Source: a virus | Length of the DNA: 64,000 nt | Direction: 5' to 3' (one strand) | Virus record (IMG/VR): IMGVR_UViG_3300027754_005989 | Coordinates: 80,067 to 144,066 of that record | In this document: positions 8,358-15,637 of the stretch, in pieces | How the letters are laid out: each line of letters opens with the position of its first letter | Numbering within the stretch: the first letter of the stretch is position 1 | Notes under the pieces: model-generated | Databases searched by the model: none | The model's input: the letters and a program-made list of their open reading frames with translations, nothing else | What the model was told of the DNA's origin: nothing | Position numbers and translations under genes: made by a program

Positions 8358-8404
8358 GAGCCATATATGTTCAAAAAAGCATCTTGTATTTCAAGGAGGA
8401 AATT

Positions 8405-8605
8405 ATGTTGGAACTTATATTACCAGTTTTGCTGGCTACTATGTTAGTTGTTATATTTTTGGTGATTGTTGGTTATTTATTCTTAAAAAAAGACAAAACT
8501 CAAAACAATCACGATGATTACATAAGGATGTTGCGTTTTCAAAGCAAATATCAGAGGCATATTGAGAAGAAAAAAATGACGAGGAAAGATGATTCTGGGT
8601 TTTAA
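8405..8605 (+). CDS. Small membrane protein
   Basis: A 66-residue protein with one N-terminal membrane span at about residues 2-28 (LELILPVLLATMLVVIFLVI) followed by a basic cytoplasmic tail (KKDKTQNNHDDYIRMLRF). ATG 8405 is chosen because a perfect AAGGAGG lies 6 bases upstream; a longer frame from a TTG at 8384 would contain that site. No family is recognised. It could be a holin-type or inhibitor peptide, but nothing specific supports this. The 165 bases after it hold no convincing gene, only a 12-codon ORF at 8670-8705 and AT-rich sequence. Confidence 0.7.
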   Translation: MLELILPVLLATMLVVIFLVIVGYLFLKKDKTQNNHDDYIRMLRFQSKYQRHIEKKKMTRKDDSGF

Positions 8606-8770
8606 ATCTTTTGTTGATACAAAATAATCATATCGACTAAATAAACATATTGTTATTGGAACTGGAGCGATGATTGCGGAAGTCTGTGCATTTGATGCTA
8701 GATAAACAATCAGATGTGAATAAAGAATATGAAGATTTTTTAAAAAAACGATCTTAATTAGGAGAAAATT

Positions 8771-9478
8771 ATGATATCTTTTGAAGACTGGCGTTCTCTA
8801 TCGCAATATCGACTTCAATTAGAAGGATCGTTTACTGCTTTGCTTGAGGCTATGGAAGACGAGCGTGAAACAACTGTTTTAAAAACACTCAAGTCATGGG
8901 CATCGAGTTTTTTGAATAAGGTAAAAGGATATACAACGAAAATTCCCGATGATAAAAGACTTGATATTGAAGTCGATAAGTTGTTGGGTCAACTGCGTGA
9001 CAAGTTTTCTCAGTATTCCAAAGAAGACTACGACCAGAGCTTGATTGGAAATTTTGATTTCTTCAAGAACATAAAAGCACAACCTGTTGCAGAATCACTT
9101 GGATTTCTTGGCAACGCTTTTTTTAAAGGTGTTGTGATGGTTTTGAAATGGATGTTCATCAGTCTTGCAGACTTGGTAAATGCGAGTCTCAACATGCTCA
9201 GGCATTCCTTGACCGGAGAGGGCTTTTTAAAGATTTGTGTGTTTTGGGTTGCTCCAGCTATACTTATATCGCCAGTTATGGGATTGCAGGCGATTTATGG
9301 CATCAGCAATTGGTTCGGACTTGTTCCATTCATCGGATGGTTCGTGTGGCATGTGTTTGTTAAGCCTGCGCTTTTTAAATTAAGCGGTGCCAAGCGTGTT
9401 TCCTTAGGCAGGATGGACCCTGACGATGAGGATTCGACCACGGTACTTGGAGGTTGGACTAGACCTAAGATGGCCTAG
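8771..9478 (+). CDS. Membrane protein with capsid-targeting-like N-terminus
   Basis: A 235-residue protein starting MISFEDWRSL; L24-L-E26 is a possible cleavage site. Residues 30-110 are charged and helical. Hydrophobic spans follow at about 112-135 (FFKGVVMVLKWMFISLADLV), 150-175 (FLKICVFWVAPAILISPVMG) and 180-200 (FGLVPFIGWFVWHVFV). AGGAG precedes the ATG by 6 bases. The stop shares CTAG with the convergent gene at 9475. A packaged protein that inserts in the host membrane would fit the combination of signals, but this is inference and no family is recognised. Confidence 0.75.
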   Translation: MISFEDWRSLSQYRLQLEGSFTALLEAMEDERETTVLKTLKSWASSFLNKVKGYTTKIPDDKRLDIEVDKLLGQLRDKFSQYSKEDYDQSLIGNFDFFKNIKAQPVAESLGFLGNAFFKGVVMVLKWMFISLADLVNASLNMLRHSLTGEGFLKICVFWVAPAILISPVMGLQAIYGISNWFGLVPFIGWFVWHVFVKPALFKLSGAKRVSLGRMDPDDEDSTTVLGGWTRPKMA

Positions 9479-10107
9479 TCCTCAATAAGATCTGCAATTA
9501 TCTTGTTGGGTAGTTCTAGAACTATGTCTGCAAGTTTTTGCAGGTCTATTCGATTGTTGTATGGACTATCAAAATAGGATCTGTGTGCTGAGTTTGCAAC
9601 CATTAATTCATTATCTTCTAACATGACTGCTCCAAAACAGGCATGAGCACAACTGATATTTTCATGTTCTGGTGGGATGTTCTCATCACCCATTTGGGAC
9701 ATGAGTTCATTTTGTATTTTTTCTGCCGTTTCTTTGTTTGTGTCAATTCCCCGAAGGTAACTGATAGCCCATTTTTTGAAGATGGGATTTTGAATGATTT
9801 GCAAACAGCAAAGAATGGCAAATGTTACTCTGTGGCTTCTTGTAATTGGTGGTTGTAGTGCGATTTTGGTTGTGGTGAGTTTGGTTGTCTCGAAATAGAA
9901 TCCAATTTTTTTTGGATTTTCAGGAACTGCTTCCCATATTTTGGGTTTTTGAATTCCTTCATAGGCTGGATGCATAAATAAAGCAGTCGGGATGTGATCA
10001 TAAACGGAAAAGGGAAAGTTGGGATTGGTTTCTTCGTGTGTGATATCGGTTCCCCACTCGACACCTCTTTCGGTCATGTCATTGCAATCAGTAACAAGGT
10101 AATACAT
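9475..10107 (-). CDS. Hypothetical protein of about 210 residues
   Basis: Starts MYYLVTDCNDMTERGVEWG, with FPFSVYDHIPTALFMHPAYEG and then alternating strands and a helical Ile-rich region (AILCCLQIIQNPIFKKW). It ends in a helical segment rich in Asp/Glu. I recognise no family. ATG 10107 is chosen because GAAGGG lies 9 bases upstream; the ATG overlaps the start codon of the opposite-strand peptidase gene within CATG at 10105-10108. The 3' end overlaps the gene at 8771 in the palindrome CTAG. The frame remains open upstream to 10260, but that extension lies wholly inside the peptidase gene. Confidence 0.65.
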   Translation of the reverse strand: MYYLVTDCNDMTERGVEWGTDITHEETNPNFPFSVYDHIPTALFMHPAYEGIQKPKIWEAVPENPKKIGFYFETTKLTTTKIALQPPITRSHRVTFAILCCLQIIQNPIFKKWAISYLRGIDTNKETAEKIQNELMSQMGDENIPPEHENISCAHACFGAVMLEDNELMVANSAHRSYFDSPYNNRIDLQKLADIVLELPNKIIADLIED

Positions 10108-10732
10108 GAGAATCATCCCTTCTGCTCTTGAAATAAGATGGTTTTGTGCAACTCTTTTTCTGTTTATTATAATAGTTTGTCTTGGTTTTAATGATAAAAA
10201 ACATCCAGCACAGTACGAGATTGCTTTCAAAACTTTGACTAGACAACCCGATGATATCACTTGTGGTCCAGCAAGTACCGTGATGGTCCTGAGCCATTAT
10301 GGGAAAAATATTTCTATTGATGAAGTCAAGAAAATAACAAAAACTGTGTGGTATAGCAGAAACGGCGTTGATTTCGGTATGACTGCGCCTCAGTTGATAC
10401 GAGAAGCCTTGGATTATTTTGGTTTTTTTTCTAAGTTAAATTATGGTGGTCTGGATACTCTGAAGCATTTTGTGAGTTTGGGAAAACCTTGTATAGTTTT
10501 GATTCGCAGCGATGAGTACGCATGGCATTATGTTGTGGTCACGGGATTTAGTGATGGAAAAATAAAATTTGCGAATCCAACCCAAGGACAAATGGAAATT
10601 GTCTCTGAGGAGACTTTTGTAAGGGCTTGGAGATGGACTGGCGATTTATCTGGTCGTGACTGTGGTTGGTGGATAGCATTCTGGTTGAGAACTATGGAAA
10701 TCTATCCAAACTCTTTCGTACATTTGGAATGA
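10106..10732 (+). CDS. Membrane-anchored C39-like cysteine peptidase
   Basis: A 208-residue protein with an N-terminal hydrophobic span at about residues 12-27 (FCATLFLFIIIVCLGF) and then a papain-like C39-family domain. Gln47 and the nucleophile Cys53 sit in RQPDDITCGPAS. The catalytic His141 is in AWHYVVVTGF and Asn157 is in FANPTQGQ. Family members process peptides or cleave after Gly-Gly, and many phage and bacterial versions lack a known substrate. Anchored at the membrane, it would act outside or at the inner membrane. AAGGT precedes the ATG by 6 bases. It lies 43 bases upstream of a second exported putative peptidase. Lysis, superinfection exclusion and maturation of a secreted protein are all possible. 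Confidence 0.75.
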   Translation: MRIIPSALEIRWFCATLFLFIIIVCLGFNDKKHPAQYEIAFKTLTRQPDDITCGPASTVMVLSHYGKNISIDEVKKITKTVWYSRNGVDFGMTAPQLIREALDYFGFFSKLNYGGLDTLKHFVSLGKPCIVLIRSDEYAWHYVVVTGFSDGKIKFANPTQGQMEIVSEETFVRAWRWTGDLSGRDCGWWIAFWLRTMEIYPNSFVHLE

Positions 10733-10749
10733 TCTTGCAGAAATTTGTA

Positions 10750-10757
10750 TATAAATA
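10750..10757 (+). promoter_or_regulatory. T4-late-type promoter octamer
   Basis: TATAAATA, an exact match to the T4 late consensus, ends 17 bases before the ATG of the HExxH protein at 10775 and lies between two plus-strand genes. Confidence 0.5.
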
Positions 10758-10774
10758 AGTAATATGAGGTGGTT

Positions 10775-11737
10775 ATGAAATTGAAATATCTTCCCTTGGT
10801 GATGTTTTTGGCTTTAGGACTTATATGGTTGCTCAAGAGCAACAACAAATCTGAAGTGGGCGAGGGAATTACTGAACAAGACATGCCCTCCGTGGTTTTT
10901 CGTAATGTTTTAAGCAGCGCACCGGAACCTAGTGATGAACCTCGTTGGATGAAATGGCCCAGAATGCGTGAAGTAAGCGATCCTAAATATGGGGTCGTGC
11001 TCGGAGACTTGGAATCCCACATGCCGAAGGACCATGTTTATCGTGATGCCAACAAAATGACATGGGCGCACGAAACAACCCACGGAATCAACGCAAACAT
11101 TCGTAACAGAACCTTCGACCAAGATGCTGTCAACGGATTTTATGTGCTTCAGGATCGTGCTATTTTGCTCAAGGAGCCCAAGACAACCATTCGTGATGTA
11201 GCTATCAAGATACCTGAAGTTTTACGGGGTCCTAGCTATAAACTTTATTTGGTTGAGCAAGCCGTAGCTTGGAATGACAGGCCTCTATACCTCATGGATG
11301 AGTGGATCAGTTATACTAATGGCTCTGAGGTTGGCAAGGAATTGAATGTTTATGGCTGGCACTACGAATTGCTGCAAGCTCACAACTTCAATGTTTATTG
11401 CACTTATTTGGCTATGGTCATCCAGCGTGATTTGAGTGATTATCAAGAGACAGAATTCAAGAAATTCCTAAAGTGGAACACCGAAAGGGTTTTCATGATT
11501 ACACTTCCATCCGATAAAACAGTCATAGATAAGGGAATGCCAGATGTGAAGGTTGCAGCAGCCAGTAACGCCCACATTTGCCCTCATCAAAAATTGGAAG
11601 TTGGTGGGGAATTCGACATGAAAATTGTCGATGATTATTTGGAAGTGATTCGTAAATCGCCCCAAGCTGACAATTTCAGGAAATTTGCCAAGTCTTATTT
11701 TGGAGACGACTGGTGCAAAAAAGTTTATGGATTTTGA
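10775..11737 (+). CDS. Exported putative zinc metallopeptidase
   Basis: A 320-residue protein with a signal-anchor at residues 5-20 (YLPLVMFLALGLIWLL). H99-E-T-T-H103 in TWAHETTHGIN is a HExxH zinc-binding motif. Glu176 in LYLMDEWISYTNG is placed to be the third ligand. The C-terminal part is helical and ends in DDWCKKVYGF. I know no closer family. ATG 10775 follows GAGGTGG; a GTG 6 bases earlier is in frame but too close to the ribosome site. It follows the C39-like gene and may have its own late promoter. The substrate is unknown, with cell wall or periplasmic proteins as guesses. Confidence 0.65.
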   Translation: MKLKYLPLVMFLALGLIWLLKSNNKSEVGEGITEQDMPSVVFRNVLSSAPEPSDEPRWMKWPRMREVSDPKYGVVLGDLESHMPKDHVYRDANKMTWAHETTHGINANIRNRTFDQDAVNGFYVLQDRAILLKEPKTTIRDVAIKIPEVLRGPSYKLYLVEQAVAWNDRPLYLMDEWISYTNGSEVGKELNVYGWHYELLQAHNFNVYCTYLAMVIQRDLSDYQETEFKKFLKWNTERVFMITLPSDKTVIDKGMPDVKVAAASNAHICPHQKLEVGGEFDMKIVDDYLEVIRKSPQADNFRKFAKSYFGDDWCKKVYGF

Positions 11738-11745
11738 GAGGAATC

Positions 11746-12228
11746 ATGAAATTTAAAGATTGGATTGTTAGTAAAGTTAAAAATGAAATGGCATCTTTCA
11801 GTTTACGGAAGGATCAGTTCACTATTCCTTGTCGTTTTTTGACCATGCGAAAACTTCCTTGCAAAGAAGAGGATGTTTACGCACTTGATATGAGATTCGA
11901 GGACCCCGAAGCTTATTCTTCTCCTTATAATCATTTGCACCAGCATTCTTTTTTTGCAGCCTTGGTTCCCGGCACGAAAAATTATCTTGTTTATCATGGT
12001 GGTGAGCATCCTGCTGATGTGATGCCTGAAGGTCTTGCTTTGAATGCTGGATATTTGCCTGTAGACAACAACGGAATAGACCGCAGTAACGGAGCTATGT
12101 CAAGCAAGGGTTATTACTTGGTTCCAAATGATTGGTTTGTTCACGCCTTGTTGATGAATAAAGACTATGAAGAAATCAAACCAGCTTTGGCAGACTTCAC
12201 GGGTTTGAGAGCAGCACACTTGTCCTGA
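11746..12228 (+). CDS. Hypothetical protein with MKFKDW N-terminus
   Basis: A 160-residue protein starting MKFKDWIVSKVKNEM, which resembles the aromatic-acidic start of the targeting-like group but has no clear [LI]-x-E. It then looks like a globular domain with HLHQHSFFAALVP, YLVYHGGEHPADV and GYYLVPNDWFVHALL. I recognise no family. The His/Trp-rich composition suggests a small enzyme or binding protein. GAGAGGA lies 3 bases upstream of ATG 11746; the longer frame from 11713 overlaps the metallopeptidase gene. It is 9 bases upstream of the glycosyltransferase, so the two are likely co-transcribed. Confidence 0.7.
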   Translation: MKFKDWIVSKVKNEMASFSLRKDQFTIPCRFLTMRKLPCKEEDVYALDMRFEDPEAYSSPYNHLHQHSFFAALVPGTKNYLVYHGGEHPADVMPEGLALNAGYLPVDNNGIDRSNGAMSSKGYYLVPNDWFVHALLMNKDYEEIKPALADFTGLRAAHLS

Positions 12229-12237
12229 GTACGACTC

Positions 12238-13089
12238 ATGAAGGTTTTATACATTTTGAACGAGTCATGTTTTTACATGCGACTTGCGTGGTTCAGTCTT
12301 ACCACTCTGAGGAAATACAATCCCGACATACCTGTTGAAATACTTTTTATCTGCGACAACAAAAGAGAGAACCGCTTTCTGGGCAGGCTTGAAAAGCTTG
12401 ATATGGGGATTCCTTGGTTCAATAAATCGATGTTTTTTGATGAATGCGAGCATCTGGGGGTAAAACTTAATATTGTTGAAAACATCGAAATGGGAGAGGA
12501 AGAAGGCTTTCATTCAGCACAAAGGAAAGAATTTGTAAGGGTTGATGGCGAACAAATACTTCTCCTAGATGCAGACACTTTTATTTTCGATGATATATCA
12601 TGCATCTTTGATAATCTGAGATATTATGATATAATTATAGATCAAAACGAATGGAGTAATTTTGGCAACAGGTTCCCCTTCATGGGGAAATACCAAAGGC
12701 CATTTAATTCAGGAGTGGTTCTCTTCGGTAAAGGTTTTTTGCAAGAGTACGGAAAAAGAGTTTTTGACTTATGTCTTGAAATAAAACATGAAAGACACGC
12801 TGTTGGAAAGTGGCTTGGAGAATACGAATCAAACAAAGATATAGTAATTCCAAAATTAAGTAGGGAAGAGTTCGCATTGACGCTGTTTATTCTTGAAAAT
12901 AAAATTAATTTTCGATTTTTCAATAGGAGTGAAGTGCAAACTGGAAGGTTGACTGGAAGAACACGAATATATCACACTATGACTCAATATTGGCCAGCAG
13001 CATGGCAAAAATTCTTTAAAAATGGCGTTTTTAAACCTCCTTTTTTTTATAGGCCAAAATCTTTCATAAAAATCAATAGACATCAATAG
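12238..13089 (+). CDS. GT-A fold glycosyltransferase (GT8-like)
   Basis: A 283-residue putative nucleotide-sugar transferase. The N-terminus is a Rossmann-like strand (KVLYILNES), the metal-binding D-x-D is D111-A-D113 in QILLLDADTFIFDD, and FNSGVVLFGK at about residue 158 is the acceptor-side motif found in GT8-type enzymes. The C-terminal part (RIYHTMTQYWP) resembles the His-containing metal-ligand region. Donor and acceptor cannot be predicted. It could act on host lipopolysaccharide or on phage proteins, together with UDP-galactopyranose mutase at 4579. It sits at the end of a plus-strand run from 10106. Confidence 0.75.
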   Translation: MKVLYILNESCFYMRLAWFSLTTLRKYNPDIPVEILFICDNKRENRFLGRLEKLDMGIPWFNKSMFFDECEHLGVKLNIVENIEMGEEEGFHSAQRKEFVRVDGEQILLLDADTFIFDDISCIFDNLRYYDIIIDQNEWSNFGNRFPFMGKYQRPFNSGVVLFGKGFLQEYGKRVFDLCLEIKHERHAVGKWLGEYESNKDIVIPKLSREEFALTLFILENKINFRFFNRSEVQTGRLTGRTRIYHTMTQYWPAAWQKFFKNGVFKPPFFYRPKSFIKINRHQ

Positions 13090-13097
13090 ATATTTTC

Positions 13098-13262
13098 ATG
13101 AAAAAGAAGAAAAAGATACCTATGCATCCCACCAAAACTTTGCACATGCAATTCCATGACAAAGTGGCACCGATGTCAGCTTGTGGCGAGAGTTTTATGG
13201 GATTTACGGAGTGGCTTCAAAAGAGAGATTTGAAGCATCCTGCGAAGCGTAGAAAGGGTTGA
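13098..13262 (+). CDS. Small basic protein with GFTEWLQ motif
   Basis: A 54-residue Lys/His-rich protein with MGFTEWLQKRD at about residues 34-44 and a basic tail (KHPAKRRKG). The same arrangement, a basic body ending near an F-x-E-W motif, is seen in the 71-residue protein at 56333 (SFIEWISAKYR). No good ribosome site is visible, so the start is uncertain and a later ATG at 13122 is possible. It lies 8 bases after the glycosyltransferase and before a terminator. A head-packaged or DNA-binding peptide is a guess. Confidence 0.5.
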   Translation: MKKKKKIPMHPTKTLHMQFHDKVAPMSACGESFMGFTEWLQKRDLKHPAKRRKG

Positions 13263-13294
13263 ATGAAGAACTGAAAGATCATCAGTTTGATGAT

Positions 13295-13329
13295 AAAAAA
13301 GCACCCACTTTGAAGGGGGTGCTTTTTTT
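13295..13329. terminator. Rho-independent terminator between convergent genes
   Basis: Stem AAAAAAGCACCC (13295-13306) pairs with GGGTGC plus T-run (13317-13328) around a 10-base loop. The flanking A- and T-runs let it work in both directions. Confidence 0.85.
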
Positions 13330-13331
13330 AT

Positions 13332-13622
13332 TTATACAAATTTTTTGTCAGCCAACCTCTGAGCTTTCTCAATTTTGCCATTTACCAAAGCTTTGGAGAA
13401 CTTTTTTTTATGAACTAGTTCTCTGACAGCGTCTATCTCTTCGATTCCGATAGGACGGGAGAAGAAAATGCGGTGTTCTTCATTTTGATGTCCAATATAG
13501 CAGATGCTTTCTCCGCTTTCAGCATCGAGAATCTTGACAACATCTTTGCCAAGTCCTGATATTGCGTCTAATGCGTTTATCTCGACAATTTTTTTCTTTT
13601 CAATTGAATCTTTAGACTTCAT
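13332..13622 (-). CDS. Hypothetical protein of 96 residues
   Basis: Starts MKSKDSIEKKKIVEINALD, with a beta-rich middle (VVKILDAESGESICYIG) and a basic helical end. ATG 13622 overlaps the TGA of the upstream 2H phosphodiesterase gene (ATGA), which fixes the start and indicates coupled translation. No family is recognised. Being translated with an RNA-end enzyme and a ClpP-like protease, it may belong to that pathway, but nothing in its sequence says so. Confidence 0.65.
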   Translation of the reverse strand: MKSKDSIEKKKIVEINALDAISGLGKDVVKILDAESGESICYIGHQNEEHRIFFSRPIGIEEIDAVRELVHKKKFSKALVNGKIEKAQRLADKKFV

Positions 13623-14002
13623 GACAATTCCTTTAATGCTACTTCTTGGACAACTCCCGAGAGTTGGATCGATGGTATTGGTGTCCAAGACTGCAAATTA
13701 TTGCTATCTTTGGGCTTACCGCCAGCGACTCTGTTAAGAGCTACCGTTATATGCTTGGGGCTTTTTTTGCTTGGCACATCGGTTTCTACTTCAACAGCGA
13801 TTACTTTATCACTTTGACCCACTTTTGTCACTATCAACTTTGCATAATTTCCAAGTAGATCAGCGGCAGGTCCATCCACGGCTTTGCCAAGGTTGATAGT
13901 CATGTGGTGACAGATCATTTCCCATCCATCTGGAACCTGCGAAACAAAGTGGGAAATTAAATTAGATTGAGAAAGTTCGTCCAAAACAACTGCTGTATAC
14001 AT
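13619..14002 (-). CDS. 2H-family phosphodiesterase, tRNA-ligase CPDase-like
   Basis: A 127-residue protein with the two H-x-T motifs of the 2H phosphoesterase fold, H33-M-T35 in CHHMTINLG and H84-I-T86 in PKHITVALN. The start (MYTAVVLDELS) and the downstream GGKPKDSNNLQSW segment resemble the cyclic-phosphodiesterase domain of fungal tRNA ligases more than bacterial LigT. That family opens 2',3'-cyclic phosphate ends of cleaved RNA. ATG 14002 is 1 base after the stop of the ClpP-like gene, so translation is coupled. With the HAD-SAK-like protein at 16890 and the nucleotidyltransferase at 17494 it suggests RNA end repair. The target RNA is unknown and no ligase is seen. Confidence 0.75.
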   Translation of the reverse strand: MYTAVVLDELSQSNLISHFVSQVPDGWEMICHHMTINLGKAVDGPAADLLGNYAKLIVTKVGQSDKVIAVEVETDVPSKKSPKHITVALNRVAGGKPKDSNNLQSWTPIPSIQLSGVVQEVALKELS

Positions 14003-14003
14003 A

Positions 14004-14615
14004 TCAAGCACTTTCAATAAAAGAGTATTTGACTTTGACCTCAATCAGCATCTCAGGCATACCGATATGTGTGCAAATTTTATGTTTTTTAGCTTCTTTG
14101 GCCGTCAAGAAAATGTCAGCGTGACTTTTTTCGTGAATTAATTTGTCAAAGTAGCCTTCCTTTTGACCGCAATTTCTGGCCATGATTTGGAAAATTAATT
14201 TATTGAGTCGGTCGCATTCCTTGGCATCGGCTTTGATTTCCTCGTTTTTACCAACCGTGTTGGTTGCTGCATCGTGAAGCATCAAAGTTGCAATTTCACT
14301 CATGAATCTCTTTTGGCCTGTGCTGAAGAGGATTGCTCCAGCGCTCATAGCTTTACCTGTACAGATGGTGTAAACCGGAAGGCTACACTTTTCAACATGG
14401 GATATCATATCGAGACAACCGTAAACGCTACCGCCGTATGAGTCGATTAAAATTGGCACGAAGGGCTGTCCTGTTTGCTGTGCATCTTCCATTTCCTTAC
14501 GAAAATCTTTGACGGCAATTTCCGTGAATTGCTGAACCAAAACCACCACAGGGTTTTCAATCAATTCGCTATGTTTGGAACGAATGCGTGGATCAACGAT
14601 TAATTTTTTAAACAT
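14004..14615 (-). CDS. clpP: ClpP-like serine protease
   Basis: A 203-residue protein of the S14 fold, the usual length for ClpP. The oxyanion-loop region is DSYGGSVYGCLDM, the nucleophile is Ser91 in TGKAMSAGAILFS, and the catalytic His114 is in TLMLHDAATNT. The acidic member is expected near FLTAKEAKKH. In bacteria ClpP works with an AAA+ unfoldase. None is visible here, so it may use the host ClpX/ClpA, remodel host proteolysis, or act alone. Some phages use ClpP-like proteases in head maturation, but T4-type phages use gp21. The start overlaps the preceding small gene by 16 bases. The gene group continues with the 2H phosphodiesterase. Confidence 0.85.
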   Translation of the reverse strand: MFKKLIVDPRIRSKHSELIENPVVVLVQQFTEIAVKDFRKEMEDAQQTGQPFVPILIDSYGGSVYGCLDMISHVEKCSLPVYTICTGKAMSAGAILFSTGQKRFMSEIATLMLHDAATNTVGKNEEIKADAKECDRLNKLIFQIMARNCGQKEGYFDKLIHEKSHADIFLTAKEAKKHKICTHIGMPEMLIEVKVKYSFIESA

Positions 14616-14836
14616 TTCAGTTCTCTATAACGGAGAAATTCGAGTCTAACTGAATTCAGCATGTCAATGATGCCGATTCGGGTTTTATACTTAATTTCAT
14701 CAGTTTCTTCAAGATTGGAATTTTTAATTTTTTGAATTATGTCAGAAAATTCTTTTAAATTACTTATGATTACTTTTGCATGGTCGTGTTCATCTGTGAT
14801 AAAGATTACTCCTTTTTGATGACTAACTTTAATCAT
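14600..14836 (-). CDS. Hypothetical protein of 78 residues
   Basis: Starts MIKVSHQKGVIFITDEHDH, with an N-terminal beta hairpin followed by charged helices (FSDIIQKIKNSNLEE) and a helical C-terminus. AAGGA lies 6 bases upstream of the ATG. It is the first gene of a four-gene minus-strand run with the ClpP-like protease, 2H enzyme and the 96-residue protein, and its 3' end overlaps the ClpP-like start. It could be an adaptor for the protease by position only. No family is recognised. Confidence 0.65.
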   Translation of the reverse strand: MIKVSHQKGVIFITDEHDHAKVIISNLKEFSDIIQKIKNSNLEETDEIKYKTRIGIIDMLNSVRLEFLRYRELKCLKN

Positions 14837-14898
14837 AAGTGTCCTTGTCGTGATGGAATATTTACGAGACTTGTTTCAATAATTTTTTTGAGGAAATA

Positions 14899-15285
14899 AT
14901 GGAAAAGAACCACAAACATTTGGTGCTCAACGCATCAGTCAAAAGCCCCATCATCAGCGAGGAAGAATGCAAAAACTGGCTTATCAAACTCGTTGAAATA
15001 ATTGATATGAACATTCTAATACCACCCGTAGCAAAATATTGCAACACGGCAGGCAACGAAGGAGTTACAGGGACCATAGTGATTGAAACAAGTCACAGCA
15101 GCATTCATGTGTGGCACAAGGAAGCTGCGCCTTACATCAGAATGGATGTGTATTCCTGCAAGGATTTTGATGTGCAGAAAGTGATTGATTTTGTTCGAGA
15201 AACTATGAATGTTGTAAGTGGTGGTTACATTCTTCTAGACAGAAATAATATTATTCCTGAATGGACCCATATTGGATCATTTTAA
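14899..15285 (+). CDS. speD: S-adenosylmethionine decarboxylase-like (SpeD family) proenzyme
   Basis: A 128-residue protein matching the prokaryotic AdoMet decarboxylase fold. The self-cleavage region reads VIETSHSSIHVW, with Ser65 as the pyruvoyl-forming serine, His70 as the proton donor and Cys87 in MDVYSCKDF as the catalytic cysteine. The residue before Ser65 is Thr rather than the usual Glu. The family makes decarboxylated AdoMet for spermidine synthesis, and cyanophages and other aquatic phages carry it. Some phage members are reported to act on other amino acids, so the substrate is open. GAGGAAA precedes the ATG. It is a single plus-strand gene; its 3' end overlaps the gene at 15277 by 9 bases. 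Confidence 0.8.
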   Translation: MEKNHKHLVLNASVKSPIISEEECKNWLIKLVEIIDMNILIPPVAKYCNTAGNEGVTGTIVIETSHSSIHVWHKEAAPYIRMDVYSCKDFDVQKVIDFVRETMNVVSGGYILLDRNNIIPEWTHIGSF

Positions 15286-15636
15286 CATTGTGCTCATAAT
15301 CATCTTGGTTTCCATTTCATAGGAATTGCAGATTTCCCTGTGGGTTTCTGGATTTTGGATGAGCCAGTTCATCAATTCTCCCAAACCCACAAATGGCAAG
15401 GCTACTAGCACACTCGTACCCGGAATTGGACTTAAACATCCAACCAAAGCTGCTGCCATGATTACTTTTGACATGCTTTCTCCGTAACGATCCCGCAATA
15501 AAAGGTAATTTTCTTGAATTTTCTTTTTGAATGAATCCGTGATGGAAGTGATTTGAACTATTTTCACTTCTTGTTCAATCGCATTTTCCATAGTACATTT
15601 TTCTATGAGGTTGAAATCAAGTTTGTGATCAAGCAT
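15277..15636 (-). CDS. Small membrane protein
   Basis: A 119-residue protein with charged ends and a hydrophobic stretch at about residues 57-90 (VIMAAALVGCLSPIPGTS then VLVALPFVGLGELM). This is long enough for a helical hairpin, with Pro-Ile-Pro-Gly as the turn. AAAGG lies 8 bases before ATG 15636, which is 1 base after the stop of the upstream gene. A later in-frame ATG would remove 15 residues. The role is unknown. A two-span hairpin with charged tails could be a membrane-remodelling protein or a pore. Confidence 0.65.
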   Translation of the reverse strand: MLDHKLDFNLIEKCTMENAIEQEVKIVQITSITDSFKKKIQENYLLLRDRYGESMSKVIMAAALVGCLSPIPGTSVLVALPFVGLGELMNWLIQNPETHREICNSYEMETKMIMSTMLK

Positions 15637-15637
15637 A

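Noticed and set aside
8670-8705. A 12-codon ORF with GGAG upstream in the gap after 8605
   Set aside because: It is too short, and the overlapping 20-codon frame is equally good. There is no composition or conservation evidence for a gene.
9643-9858. Plus-strand open frames inside the gene at 9475-10107
   Set aside because: They have no ribosome sites, atypical composition, and the minus-strand frame is flanked by exact palindromic junctions with both neighbours.
13329-13336. TATTTATA (TATAAATA on the minus strand) as a late promoter
   Set aside because: It lies at the end of the gene at 13332 and its terminator T-run, and no minus-strand gene begins below it.
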